NCBI RefSeq assembly: GCF_021023135.1 | Contig: NZ_PGFV01000004.1 | Span: forward strand, 310,001-374,000 | Source: Brevibacterium sp. CCUG 69071 | GTDB taxonomy: Bacteria > Actinomycetota > Actinomycetes > Actinomycetales > Brevibacteriaceae | Length of the DNA stretch: 64,000 bases | Direction: 5' to 3' | In this document: piece after piece, positions 24,994-33,843 of the stretch | Layout of the letters: every line of letters begins with the position of its first letter | Position numbering within the stretch: position 1 is the first letter of the stretch | Translations under genes and position numbers: made by a program | Notes under the pieces: generated by a model | Told to the model about the DNA's origin: nothing | Databases searched by the model: none | The model's input: only the letters and a program-made list of their open reading frames with translations

Positions 24994-26246
24994 GCTCGGC
25001 CCTTCAGTGTGTTGTGGGAGTCGGTGTTCGCCGAGGAGGTGGTGTCGGTTGGGGCGATGGGGCTTGCCTGGGAGCCGAGGACGACGTCCTCACGCAGTCG
25101 GCCCCAGCTCGGGTGGATCTGCCCGGCCTGCGGCATGAGGACCGCCGCCGCCGAGATCGCCACCGAGTCGGTAAGAAGGGCCTCGACCTCATCGTCGCGG
25201 AGTCGCTCCATGACTGCTGGGCGTCGCGAGCCTATGAGCCGACCCGCTTCCGCGGGGCCTCCGGGGCTCGCCCGGTCGGCCAACCACCGGGCCAATGCTG
25301 CGACGGCGGCGTCTCCGGCTCCGGTGGGGTTGCCGCGCAGGGCTCGGTCCAGACGCGCCCACAGCCGAACCCCCGTGTCGTCGACGAAGACCATGCCTTC
25401 GCTGCCGAGAGAGACGAGGGCTGTGCCGGCTCCGGCCCGGATCAGTTCGTTGGCTCCGGCCCGGATCAGTTCGTTGGCTCCGGCACTGATCAGCTCGTTG
25501 GCCCCGGCCTGGATCAGCTTGTCGGCCCCAGCGATCTCGGCGAGTTCCTCACTGTTCGGCTTCACCCAGTCCACTCCCGCCCGGGCCGCCAGATGCAGTC
25601 CCGGCCCGGAGGTGTCGACGATGACGGTGGCGCCTTGCTCATGGGCCGCGGCGATGACTCGGTCGTGGAAACCGGCGGGCAGATCCGCCGGGGTGGATCC
25701 GGAGATGACGAGCACTTTCACCGCGGGCTCGCTCATCCGCCGGAGGATGCCCGCTTCGAGCCCGGCCCAGACCTCGGCGGGATGCGCGTGGGCGTGCTCG
25801 TTGAGCACGGTCGCTCGTCCCGAGTCCTCGACGATGGCGTAGCTGCGGCGCAGCGGGGACTCGGTGTCCGTGAGGTCCCAGATCAGACCACCGTGATCGG
25901 TCCGCTCGGTCGACGCCATATTGCCGGCGGGCGAATCTGCGGCGGGCGAATCGGCGGCATGCCTGTCCGCACTCTTGGGCCAGTGCTCGCGAGCAACCGG
26001 CCCCTGAACGTAGACACCGCAGCCCAGTTCGGCGAGGACTCGGGCGACGTTGATGCCTTTGCCCCCGAGGCGCGCGTTCGCGGCCGCGATCCTCTGCGAG
26101 GAGCCGAGCTCAAGCTGCCCGGTGGCCAGGGTGAGATCGAGTGCCGGGCTGAGCGTGACGGACACGATCCGGGGCGGTTCGCCACTGGCCACCGGCTCGC
26201 TGCCGTCTGCCGCATCGTTGCCGGCCGCCTCCTGCCCCGCGCTCAT
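24990..26246 (-). CDS. PfkB family hexose kinase (1-phosphofructokinase / tagatose-6-phosphate kinase type)
   Basis: Ribokinase-fold signatures are present: ARLGGKGINVARVL near the N-terminus and the anion-hole/catalytic motif NPTGAGDAAVAALA near the C-terminus. VTLSPALDLTL at the start of the domain is typical of the LacC/FruK group, which phosphorylates C1 of a hexose 6-phosphate. The protein is enlarged by a four-fold 8-residue repeat (GANELIRA-like, 25428-25523) before ALVSLG and a duplicated SPAAD motif. The start is the ATG at 26246, which overlaps the ROK kinase stop (ATGA). In this operon it most likely makes tagatose-1,6-bisphosphate. Confidence 0.85.
   Translation of the reverse strand: MSAGQEAAGNDAADGSEPVASGEPPRIVSVTLSPALDLTLATGQLELGSSQRIAAANARLGGKGINVARVLAELGCGVYVQGPVAREHWPKSADRHAADSPAADSPAGNMASTERTDHGGLIWDLTDTESPLRRSYAIVEDSGRATVLNEHAHAHPAEVWAGLEAGILRRMSEPAVKVLVISGSTPADLPAGFHDRVIAAAHEQGATVIVDTSGPGLHLAARAGVDWVKPNSEELAEIAGADKLIQAGANELISAGANELIRAGANELIRAGAGTALVSLGSEGMVFVDDTGVRLWARLDRALRGNPTGAGDAAVAALARWLADRASPGGPAEAGRLIGSRRPAVMERLRDDEVEALLTDSVAISAAAVLMPQAGQIHPSWGRLREDVVLGSQASPIAPTDTTSSANTDSHNTLKGRA
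25428..25523. repeat. 24-bp x 4 coding tandem repeat in the PfkB kinase gene
   Basis: Four 24-bp units, the first two identical and the others with a few changes, encode an 8-residue repeat (GANELIRA and variants) in an alpha-helical segment. Confidence 0.9.
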
Positions 26247-27178
26247 AACGCATCCCGGGTCAGCAGCCCCGCGCCGATGAGTCCGGCGGCGGAGCCGAGT
26301 CGAGCACGGCGGATGCTCGGCACCCGGTGGAATCCCAGCCGGGAGCGCATCGCGGTCTCGACGCCGTCGAGGAGTCCGGCGGCACCGCTCAGGCCTCCGC
26401 CGAAGACGATGGCCTGCGGGGCGATGACCGCGACGATCTGGGCACACATCGCACCGAGGGCCTCGACCGCCTCGGCGAGCACCGCCTGTGCGATCGGATC
26501 GCCGGCCTGCGCGGCCTCGAGAACCGCGAGGGAACCGGTGACGTCTCTTCCCGACCGCTCGGCGTAGCGGCGCGAGATCGCGGCAGCCGAGGCGATGTGC
26601 TCGGCCGGACCGCGAAAGAGCCCGTCGGCGGTGTCGACGGCAACCTCGGTGAAGCCGACCTCGCCGGCATAGCCCCCGGCGGAGACGATCCTGCCGTCGA
26701 TGCGGACGGCCGCGGCGATCCCCGTGCCCAGGGTGAGCATCACGGCGTCAGGTGGCATCGCCTCGGCGAGGTCGAACTCCGCCCGCCCGGCCGAACGCAC
26801 ATCGTGGCCCACGGTGACGCCGATGCTCAGGCGCTCGGTGAGCAGGGCACGCAGCGGCGCATCCTGCCAACCGAGGTTCGCCGAGTGGATTCCGGTCCCC
26901 GTGGCTTCATCGACGATGCCGGGGACGACCACGGCCGCCGAGGTGACGGCGGTGCGGGCGAAGGCGTCCCGCAGCCGGGCGACGGCGTCGATGACCTCCG
27001 CACCGTCGGTTCCGGCGCAGGCGGGGGTTGGTGCGGTCCGGGCATCGGCGATCCTGCCGCTCGAGTCGATGAGCCCCGCCTTGAGCCCGGTGCCGCCGAC
27101 GTCCACGGCGAGCGCGACGGGCCCCGGGCCGAGGTCCACTCCCTCGGCCACGGCGAGGATCTCATCCCGTGTGGTCAT
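26243..27178 (-). CDS. ROK family sugar kinase
   Basis: The N-terminal phosphate motif DVGGTGLKAGLID and the catalytic GHDVRSAGRAE motif (Asp as base) identify a ROK kinase. The ROK zinc-binding CxCGxxGC motif is absent. It has 311 residues. Candidates are N-acetylglucosamine, N-acetylgalactosamine or glucose kinase. Within an operon holding a deacetylase, an SIS protein and tagatose-type enzymes, phosphorylation of free N-acetyl amino sugar at C6 is the best guess. Overlaps of four bases with the SIS gene upstream and the PfkB gene downstream show tight coupling. Confidence 0.82.
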   Translation of the reverse strand: MTTRDEILAVAEGVDLGPGPVALAVDVGGTGLKAGLIDSSGRIADARTAPTPACAGTDGAEVIDAVARLRDAFARTAVTSAAVVVPGIVDEATGTGIHSANLGWQDAPLRALLTERLSIGVTVGHDVRSAGRAEFDLAEAMPPDAVMLTLGTGIAAAVRIDGRIVSAGGYAGEVGFTEVAVDTADGLFRGPAEHIASAAAISRRYAERSGRDVTGSLAVLEAAQAGDPIAQAVLAEAVEALGAMCAQIVAVIAPQAIVFGGGLSGAAGLLDGVETAMRSRLGFHRVPSIRRARLGSAAGLIGAGLLTRDAL

Positions 27179-28164
27179 CCCCCGAGGACGACCGACCGGG
27201 TCAGCGAGCGCGGATTGTCCGGGTCCACGCCGAGGCGGCGGGCCCGGATGAGGGCGAGCGCGTGGAGGCGGACGAGCTCGGCCAGAGGGTCACGGTCTGC
27301 GTTTTCGAAGCGGGCTCCGGTGGCCTCGACCTGCTCCTGCAGTCCGGCCGGTGCTTCGCCGAACTGCCAGCTCACGCGGCCGGGTGCGGCGATGGCGATA
27401 GGGCCGTGCCGGTACTCCATCGAGGAATACGATTCGGTCCAGGCCTGCGCGGATTCGCGCATCTTCAGCGCCGCTTCGTTGGCCAGCCCCCAGGTCCAAC
27501 CGCGGCCGAGGAAGCTGAACTGTTCGGCGGTGAGCAGTTCCTCATCAAGGACGGAGTCATCGGCGGTGGTGAAGTCCTCGGCGATGCCGGCGAGCACCTG
27601 ACGGGCGTCGGCGATGGCCCCGGTGAGCTGCGCGCCCAGGCCCAGCCAGGAGCGCATCGCGACGATCGCCGAGGTGGAGAATCGGGTTTGGACGACCGAT
27701 CGCTCGTCGGCGAAGTCGAGTGCGATGACATGGGTCGAGCGCTGCCCGATCGGGGTGTCGGCCACCCCGAGGATGGAGGTCACCGGGACCTCTGCGCCGG
27801 CAGGATCGGACGACCCGGCAGAGCCCGCGGCCCCTCCCCCGGACTTGTGCGCACGCAGTCGGTCGAGCGCCTCGGCGACCTCTGTGGTGGTGCCGGAGCG
27901 GGAGATCGCGACGATTCGGTCGTAGCTGCGTGCGGCGGGGAATTCGCTGGCGGTGAAGGCGTCGGTCTCACCCAGGCCGAGCGTCTCGCGCAGGGAGGCG
28001 AAGACCTGCGCACCGAACCAGGAGGACCCGCAGCCGATGACGGCGATGCGTTCGCCGTTCTGAGGCAGCGCCGAGGCGGCGGCCGTGACCTCGAGGGTCC
28101 GCTCCCAGGTCTCGGGCTGGCTGCGCAGCTCTTCTTCCATGAATCGGCCGAGCGTCATGACCAA
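27175..28164 (-). CDS. SIS domain sugar-phosphate isomerase/deaminase (AgaS-like)
   Basis: Two SIS domains are visible: the first with GCGSSWFGAQV and SRSGTTTEVAEAL, the second with FLGRGWTWGLANEAALKMRE and YRHGP. The protein resembles the isomerase half of GlmS and the AgaS deaminases that convert galactosamine 6-phosphate to tagatose 6-phosphate and ammonia. It lacks the glutaminase domain of GlmS, so it should act in catabolism. It is the first gene of the operon. TTG at 28164 has AGGAG five bases upstream and is preferred; ATG at 28158 is an alternative. Confidence 0.82.
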   Translation of the reverse strand: MVMTLGRFMEEELRSQPETWERTLEVTAAASALPQNGERIAVIGCGSSWFGAQVFASLRETLGLGETDAFTASEFPAARSYDRIVAISRSGTTTEVAEALDRLRAHKSGGGAAGSAGSSDPAGAEVPVTSILGVADTPIGQRSTHVIALDFADERSVVQTRFSTSAIVAMRSWLGLGAQLTGAIADARQVLAGIAEDFTTADDSVLDEELLTAEQFSFLGRGWTWGLANEAALKMRESAQAWTESYSSMEYRHGPIAIAAPGRVSWQFGEAPAGLQEQVEATGARFENADRDPLAELVRLHALALIRARRLGVDPDNPRSLTRSVVLGG

Positions 28165-28182
28165 TCATTCTCCTGATCGAAT

Positions 28183-28196
28183 TTGAAAGTATTCAA
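28183..28196 (-). promoter_or_regulatory. Inverted repeat TTGAAAGTATTCAA upstream of the amino-sugar operon
   Basis: TTGAA-N4-TTCAA lies 19 bases before the first start codon in an AT-rich patch followed by TCATCATAATGA. It is a plausible operator for the DeoR regulator encoded in the operon; this link is inference. Confidence 0.4.
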
Positions 28197-28308
28197 TCAT
28201 CATAATGACACATTATCGCGCGGACGGACAGAGGGGATGCCCGGTTGTCGCCCGCGAACCACTTCGTCTCGGAGTCCGCGAGCCGTCTGACCACGGGCGC
28301 CCCGCCAC

Positions 28309-30360
28309 TCACCCGAGGGTGCGCGGGCGTTCCGCCTCGATCCCGAGCACATGGGTGTCGAGGAAGGCCAGCACCGTGCGGTACCAGACCTCGGCGTTGC
28401 CGCGCCCGAGCACCCAGTGCCCTTCGTCGGGGTAGTAGAGGAAGCGGTGCTGAGTGTGTCCGTCCGGATCCAGCGGCGTCCGCGACTTCGTGAGCAGATC
28501 GAACCAGAGTTCCTGCCCCTGCCCGATCGGGACCCGGTAGTCCTTGTCACCGTGGATGACGAGCATCGGCACCTCGATGTCGGAGGCGAAGAGGTGCGGG
28601 GAGTACGTGTCCGCCTGTTCCCGCATCGCCTCGTCCCACGAGGCGTTGTCCGTGGTGCGGCCCATCGAGGTCGTGTTCCACAGGGAGGCGTGGCTGACGA
28701 TGCACCTGAAGCGATCCCCGGTGTGCCCGGCGACCCAGTTGGCCATGTATCCGCCGTAGGATCCGCCGGCCAGGGCGATCCGCTCGGCATCGATTTCTGC
28801 CCGGGCGCAGGCCTCATCGGTCAGGGCCATGACGTCGGTGAACGGCACGCCGCCGAGCTGCTGCTGACCGCGGTCGATCATCGCCTGCCCGTAGCCCGTC
28901 GAGATCGCGGGGTCCGGCAGCAGCACCGCATAGCCGGCGGCGACGAACGGACCCGGATTCCACCGGTACGTCCACGCGTTCCACGACCCCCAGGGGCCGC
29001 CGTGGGCGAAGACCACGAGCGGGTGCGGGCCCTCCGAGTCGGGCAGCGCCAGCCAGGCGCGAACCGCGGTGCCGTCCTCGGCCCGGGCCTCCACCTCGGC
29101 GAGGGTGCCCTCCTCATCGATCGTGCTCGCCGGGTTCGCGAGTTCGCTGACCTCCCCGCTGGCCAGGTCGATGGCGATCGGCAGAGGGGCGACGTCGATC
29201 GCCGAGGCGGTCGCGAGGACCGATTCTCCGGAGAGTCTCAGTCCCGAGAACGAGTACTTCTTCCCCGGTCCCCCGGCCAGGCGCCGAGGCTGCGGGTCGT
29301 CGACATCGCCGATGAAGACGCTGCCCCGGCCGTGATCGTCGGCGGTGGCGACGAGCGTCTGATCATCGACCCACAGCGGGGAGAACCAGAAGTCGGCATC
29401 GGGCCAGACCGGGCGGGTCGCTCCGGTCTCGAGATCGAGGACCATGAGCGTCATGGACAGGTTCGTCTTCGGAGTCCAGAACTGCTCCCGGGTGACCAGC
29501 GCACGGGTTCCGTCGGGGCTGATGGCCGCGATGCCGAAGCTGTGGTCAGCGGCGGGTTCGGTGAGGCGGCGGGGCGGGCGACCGCCTCTCAGGTCGATCC
29601 GCCAGAGTTCGCCGGCTTCGAGGCGGCCGTCGATGGGCTTCTCGAGCTCGACGAGTGCGAATCGGGCGTTGTCGTCGACGGCCCAGTCGACGAGGCGGCC
29701 GGGAGGCAGCGAAAGATGGTGGAAGTCGATGGCCGAGGGAGTTCGGGCTGGTGTGCCCTCTTCATCGTCGACGGCCTGGCCGAGTTCGCTCGGGACGTCG
29801 GGGAACTCATCGGCGAGGGTGGACAGGTCCGCCACCGCGAGCGTCTGCACACCGGGGCCGAGGTCGTGATCCCAGCGCCTGACGGGGAAGCCCGTGTGGA
29901 GGATTCCGCTGACCTTCGCCTCGATGCGTTCCCTGCTGTATTCCTGGTGCTGCGTCTCCGTCCCGGCCCAGGTGTGGACAGGGAATTCGACGATGAGGGT
30001 CTCACCCTTGGCGTCGATGCGGGTGAAGCCGCCGTCGTGCTCGGCGAGCCTGCGGGCCTCACCGTTAGGCGGCAGTGCCCACAGACTGGGGCTCTCGGCG
30101 TCCTTGCCGTCCTCGCCGGGTCGCTTCGCGGCGAAGCAGATCGTTCCGTTCTCACTCAGCGCCGCCGCCGCGATGGACTGCTGTCCGCGGGTGATTCTGC
30201 GCGGCGTCTCACCCCCGATGTCGGCGAGGTGGCTGAGTGAGGAGCTGCCCGCGGAGTCGGGGAAGGAGTACTGGGCGAGGACGCGCCCGCTGTAATTCGT
30301 CAGGATGCCCTGCAGTCGGCGGGCATCGAGGAGTCTGGTCACTGCGTCGTGAGTCGTCAT
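28309..30360 (-). CDS. S9 family peptidase (acylaminoacyl-peptidase/prolyl oligopeptidase-like)
   Basis: The 683-residue enzyme has an N-terminal beta-propeller (roughly 1-400, with WD-like repeats such as ISPDGTRALVT) and a C-terminal alpha/beta-hydrolase domain. The nucleophile lies in GGSYGGYMANW (about residue 533), the acid in HGDKDYRVPI and the histidine in DEGHW. No signal peptide is seen, so it is cytoplasmic. It cleaves short peptides or blocked N-termini. TAGGAT on the minus strand (30367-30372) is 6 bases before the ATG and no ribosome site is present, suggesting leaderless expression. Confidence 0.9.
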   Translation of the reverse strand: MTTHDAVTRLLDARRLQGILTNYSGRVLAQYSFPDSAGSSSLSHLADIGGETPRRITRGQQSIAAAALSENGTICFAAKRPGEDGKDAESPSLWALPPNGEARRLAEHDGGFTRIDAKGETLIVEFPVHTWAGTETQHQEYSRERIEAKVSGILHTGFPVRRWDHDLGPGVQTLAVADLSTLADEFPDVPSELGQAVDDEEGTPARTPSAIDFHHLSLPPGRLVDWAVDDNARFALVELEKPIDGRLEAGELWRIDLRGGRPPRRLTEPAADHSFGIAAISPDGTRALVTREQFWTPKTNLSMTLMVLDLETGATRPVWPDADFWFSPLWVDDQTLVATADDHGRGSVFIGDVDDPQPRRLAGGPGKKYSFSGLRLSGESVLATASAIDVAPLPIAIDLASGEVSELANPASTIDEEGTLAEVEARAEDGTAVRAWLALPDSEGPHPLVVFAHGGPWGSWNAWTYRWNPGPFVAAGYAVLLPDPAISTGYGQAMIDRGQQQLGGVPFTDVMALTDEACARAEIDAERIALAGGSYGGYMANWVAGHTGDRFRCIVSHASLWNTTSMGRTTDNASWDEAMREQADTYSPHLFASDIEVPMLVIHGDKDYRVPIGQGQELWFDLLTKSRTPLDPDGHTQHRFLYYPDEGHWVLGRGNAEVWYRTVLAFLDTHVLGIEAERPRTLG

Positions 30361-30400
30361 GTCCCCATCCTAGATTCCCCGGGGCGATGCGCACCTGACT

Positions 30401-31093
30401 CTATTTGAACTGCGGGGTCGGGACCCGTTCCCCCTCGACCTCGAGAGTCGGCAGCATCTGCTTGAACTCCTCGGTCGCCTTCGTGTTCGTCTCCAGCGCC
30501 CGCATCTCGATGGAGATGTTGACGAGGCGGCCGTTGACCTTGTAGCCGAGCTGGGTTCCGTACATGGCCGTGGGCCTCTGGTTGATGGAGAGGATCTCGG
30601 TCGGCCCGAGCACGCCCTGGTAGCTCCAGAAGGTTCCCGCCGTGATCGTGCCCATCCGTTCGGCCTGGACCTGCGAGTCCTTCTCGGAGAACGCGTAGTT
30701 CTTCTTCCCGTCGACGACGGCCTGGGCACTGTCGTCATAGGCTTCGTTGCAGCTGATGATGATCATGTCGCTCTCGGTCACCGAGGTCCCCCGTGAGTAC
30801 ACGTGGAACTGTTCGCTGCTGGACCCGGCCGTCCAGTCTCCGCCCAGGGCGAATCCGATCTCGACTGGGCAGGCGGCGCCGAGGTTGATCGTCTCCACAG
30901 TCATCCCCTCGGGGACGCCGCCCTTGGTGGGTTCGGCCGTCGGCTCGCTCCCGGGCTGATCCTGGACGGCGACCCTCACCGGAGCCGCATCCTTCTCAGC
31001 GGTGTGGATCTGCAGGGCCGAGCAGCCGCTCAACCCGAAGCCGAGGATGATCGTTCCTGCCGCCAGGGCACAGAGGGAGCGAGCACCGGTCAC
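30401..31093 (-). CDS. Lipoprotein of the Mrp/two-component operon, unknown function
   Basis: The 230-residue protein has a lipobox (GFGLSGC, Cys at about 24) and a Pro/Glu/Thr-rich linker. Its extracellular domain of about 170 residues has two cysteines likely to pair (ACPVE and IISCNE). I recognise no family. The GTG start overlaps the histidine kinase stop (GTGA), so it is coupled to the sensor. By analogy with LpqB, which accompanies MtrAB, it may modulate the kinase from outside the membrane; that role is inference. It is the last gene of a chain that begins with the antiporter subunits. Confidence 0.75.
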   Translation of the reverse strand: MTGARSLCALAAGTIILGFGLSGCSALQIHTAEKDAAPVRVAVQDQPGSEPTAEPTKGGVPEGMTVETINLGAACPVEIGFALGGDWTAGSSSEQFHVYSRGTSVTESDMIIISCNEAYDDSAQAVVDGKKNYAFSEKDSQVQAERMGTITAGTFWSYQGVLGPTEILSINQRPTAMYGTQLGYKVNGRLVNISIEMRALETNTKATEEFKQMLPTLEVEGERVPTPQFK

Positions 31094-32709
31094 TGGGAGT
31101 CGTCCCTCGACCGCAGGTCACGGCGCCTCGGGTACTGCGGCTCGGACTCAGGAGCGGCAGGCGGACCGGACTGCGGCGGAGGCGGCCACTGCTGCGGTTG
31201 AGGCGGCTGCGGGCCGGACTGGGGCTGCCCGGATTGGTGCGGCGCAGATTGGGGCTGGCCAGCCTGGGTCTGGCCGGATTGAGGATGGCCGGATTGGTAT
31301 TGACCAGCCTGAGGCTGGCTGGGCTGGGGCGGAGCCGAATTCTGCTGGTACGGCTGCTGCGGAGCCGCATGGCTCGGCTGCTGCCCGTTCGGCTGTTGTC
31401 CGCCGGTGTGCGGACCGTTCGGCTGCTGCCCAACGGCCTGCGGGCCCGACGGACCCTGCCCGCCCGACTGCGGCCCACTAGGATTCTGCCCGCCGGTGTT
31501 GGGGCCATTCGGCTGACTGCCGGGATATCCGTTGCCGCGAGGCACGCCGGGGCCCGGCTTGAACTGCGAATGCTGCCCGGAATCGGGTGGGAACCCGCCG
31601 GAGACCGACTCTCCGGTCGAGCGGTGGACGAGGTTGCCGTCGACGCGTTCGAGCCGGCGCTTCGAGGTACGCCTCGGCGTTCCGAGGATCCGGCCCTGGA
31701 GTTCGTCTTCGCTCGGCTGCCTCGGCGGGAGGAATCCCGGGGACTGCCGCGAGTCGGGCAGCTGCACCGGCTGCACGGGGTGCGAGCCTGCCGCCACCCG
31801 GTCCATGTGCTCGCCCATCTGGGGCACGGTCACCTGCGCGGCATCGCCGAGCACGGGCAGGACCATGCGCACGGAGGTGCCCACACCCTCTTGGCTGAAC
31901 AGCTGCACCGAGCCGCCGTGGCGGGTGACGATGGCGCGGACGAGGGACAGGCCCATGCCGGAACCGGCGACTGCCCGCACGCGGGAGCCGCGGGAGAGTT
32001 CGTCCCACACGCCTTCCTGCTCGGCCAGCGGGATGCCGCTGCCGGTGTCGGCGACCTCGACGACGACCCAGCGGTGGCCGTCGATGATCTGCTCATTGGC
32101 GCGCAGCTCGACGACCTCGGCCTGCGAGGAGTACTTCAGGGCGTTGCCGAGGAGGTTGAGGATCGCGGTCAGCAGCAGATCCTCTTCGCCGGCGACATCG
32201 GGCAGACGCCAGGGTGCGCGGGCGACGGTGGCCACGATCATCCGATCCTCGGCACCAGGTGCGGTGGAGGCATCCTCGACGGCCTGATGGATGAGCGCGT
32301 CGAGGTCAACGCGGGCATATTCGATGATGCGGGTCTCGACATCGGCGAGCTTGCGCAGATCGGCCAGCAGGCGAGCCACCCGCCGGGAGGAGACGTCGAC
32401 CTGTTTGGCAGAGGGCTCCACTTCGGTGATGGTGCCCCCGTCGCGGACGACCTCGCGGATGCTCGCCGCGGAGGTGCGCAGCGCGGTGAGGGGATTCTTC
32501 AGCTCGTGGTCGAGGCGGATGAGCATCCGGTTGCGTTTGGCCAGCGAGTCCTCGGCGGCCGCGGACTCGATCGACTCACGCTGCCGGGCCTCGCGCTTCT
32601 TCAGATATCGCCAGCCGAACCAGGCGGCCACGGCCAACCCCGCCAAGACAAGGAACAGGAGCAGGAGGAACAGCCAGATCTGGACCTCGATGACCAGGAA
32701 GTTCGTCAT
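31090..32709 (-). CDS. Sensor histidine kinase with a single membrane helix and long disordered tail
   Basis: One N-terminal helix (about 10-34) is followed directly by the dimerisation domain with phospho-acceptor H68 (RLDHELKNPL). The ATPase domain follows, with N box NLLGNALKYSS, G1 VADTGSGIP and G2 GSGMGLSLV. There is no extracellular sensor domain. After about residue 350 comes a low-complexity tail rich in Gln, Pro, Gly and Ser that runs nearly to the end (539), with repeated SGQ/QAGQP units. It overlaps the regulator gene by four bases (ATGA) and the lipoprotein gene likewise. The signal is probably sensed through a partner protein or the membrane. Confidence 0.9.
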   Translation of the reverse strand: MTNFLVIEVQIWLFLLLLFLVLAGLAVAAWFGWRYLKKREARQRESIESAAAEDSLAKRNRMLIRLDHELKNPLTALRTSAASIREVVRDGGTITEVEPSAKQVDVSSRRVARLLADLRKLADVETRIIEYARVDLDALIHQAVEDASTAPGAEDRMIVATVARAPWRLPDVAGEEDLLLTAILNLLGNALKYSSQAEVVELRANEQIIDGHRWVVVEVADTGSGIPLAEQEGVWDELSRGSRVRAVAGSGMGLSLVRAIVTRHGGSVQLFSQEGVGTSVRMVLPVLGDAAQVTVPQMGEHMDRVAAGSHPVQPVQLPDSRQSPGFLPPRQPSEDELQGRILGTPRRTSKRRLERVDGNLVHRSTGESVSGGFPPDSGQHSQFKPGPGVPRGNGYPGSQPNGPNTGGQNPSGPQSGGQGPSGPQAVGQQPNGPHTGGQQPNGQQPSHAAPQQPYQQNSAPPQPSQPQAGQYQSGHPQSGQTQAGQPQSAPHQSGQPQSGPQPPQPQQWPPPPQSGPPAAPESEPQYPRRRDLRSRDDSQ

Positions 32710-33458
32710 AGGCTCCGCTGCCGATCCTCGCCGCGGACCTCACCGACGAATCGGTAGCCGCGGCCCTGCACGGTGGCGATCCACCGAGGTTCGGCGGCGT
32801 CCTCGCCGAGGACCCGGCGCAGTTCGGCAACGCGGGAGTCGACGGCGCGGGTGCCCACGGCCTCTTCGAATCCCCACAGCACCTCGAGCAGGCGGGAGCG
32901 TTCGATGAGTTCGTCCTTGTGCACCATGAGGTACTCCAGCAGGGTGAAGCCCTTGGGAGTGACGACGAGTTCGCGCTGGCCCAGCCAGGCGCGACGGCCC
33001 ACTCGGTCCACGCGCAGGCCGAAGCTGGAGACGAGCAAGGGAGCCGTGGCCAGGGGCGGACCGTCATTGCGGGTCCGGCGCAGCACCGCTCGGATGCGGG
33101 CGACCAGCTCATGCGGGTCGAAGGGCTTGTTGAGATAGTCATCGGCGCCCTCTTCGAGCGCCATGGCCCGTTCGACACCCTCGCCGACCTGAGTCAGCAG
33201 GAGGACGGGAACCCAGTTCTCCTCCTGCCGCAGACGCCTGAGCACCTGCCGACCGTCGGCACCGGGCATGAGCACGTCGAGGACGCAGACATCGGGTTTG
33301 TGCCGGTGGATCTCGTCGAGTGCGAGCAGCCCGTCGCTGGCGGCCAGCACCCGGAATCCGGATCTCTCGAGGAAGGGAACCACCGCGCCGAGCACATCGG
33401 GCTCGTCATCGGCGACCAGGACAAGGGGTTGGGGATCGTTCTGATTCTCAGCCGTCAT
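32706..33458 (-). CDS. OmpR/PhoB family response regulator
   Basis: The receiver domain has the acidic pair D17/D18, phospho-acceptor D61 (CVLDVLMPG) and the conserved lysine in LNKPFD. The C-terminal winged helix carries LVVTPKGFTLLEYLM, DSRVAELRRVLGED and GRGYRFVG. I start at the ATG at 33458 (MTAENQND), which overlaps the mnhG stop by 11 bases; the frame runs further upstream but over mnhG without conservation. It pairs with the downstream kinase. Its placement within the antiporter operon suggests it responds to Na+, pH or membrane energy. Confidence 0.92.
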   Translation of the reverse strand: MTAENQNDPQPLVLVADDEPDVLGAVVPFLERSGFRVLAASDGLLALDEIHRHKPDVCVLDVLMPGADGRQVLRRLRQEENWVPVLLLTQVGEGVERAMALEEGADDYLNKPFDPHELVARIRAVLRRTRNDGPPLATAPLLVSSFGLRVDRVGRRAWLGQRELVVTPKGFTLLEYLMVHKDELIERSRLLEVLWGFEEAVGTRAVDSRVAELRRVLGEDAAEPRWIATVQGRGYRFVGEVRGEDRQRSL

Positions 33459-33843
33459 GGTGGTCCGTTCCGGTTCCTCTCTGTCGCTCCCAGGCGAGCT
33501 CCCTGGCCTCGGCTCGGTCGACCGCCTCGGCGAGTTCATCTCGATACAGCATAGAACGACGCAGGTGCTTGGTGCGATATCCGGCACGACCGACCATGTG
33601 CGTGGCCACCGGAATCGTCACCAGCTGGAAGGAGATGACGATGGCCAGCGTGGTCACCGTGGCCCAGGTCGGGAATTGGATCGCAATCGCGAGCGCGACC
33701 ACCAGCAGCCCCAGGACCTGGGGCTTCGCACTCGCGTGCATGCGTGAGAGCAGGTCCCCGAAGCGCAGCAGACCGAGTGCGGCGGCCAGGGACAGGACCC
33801 CGCCGAGGAGGATCAGCACTGCTGAGATGATGTCGAGGATCAT
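33448..33843 (-). CDS. mnhG: Mrp-type Na+/H+ antiporter subunit G
   Basis: Three helices and the MnhG motif LLRFGDLLSRMHASAKPQVLG identify subunit G. It has 131 residues, with a charged C-terminal extension. The Mrp complex exchanges cytoplasmic Na+ (or K+) for external H+. The ATG overlaps the mnhF stop (ATGA), and its own 3' end overlaps the response regulator start. Confidence 0.92.
   Translation of the reverse strand: MILDIISAVLILLGGVLSLAAALGLLRFGDLLSRMHASAKPQVLGLLVVALAIAIQFPTWATVTTLAIVISFQLVTIPVATHMVGRAGYRTKHLRRSMLYRDELAEAVDRAEARELAWERQRGTGTDHHDG

Noticed and set aside
23854..25842. Long plus-strand frame with a Gly-Val-Cys repeat
   Set aside because: The repeat is only the complement of the aldolase minisatellite; the minus strand has three well-defined genes here.
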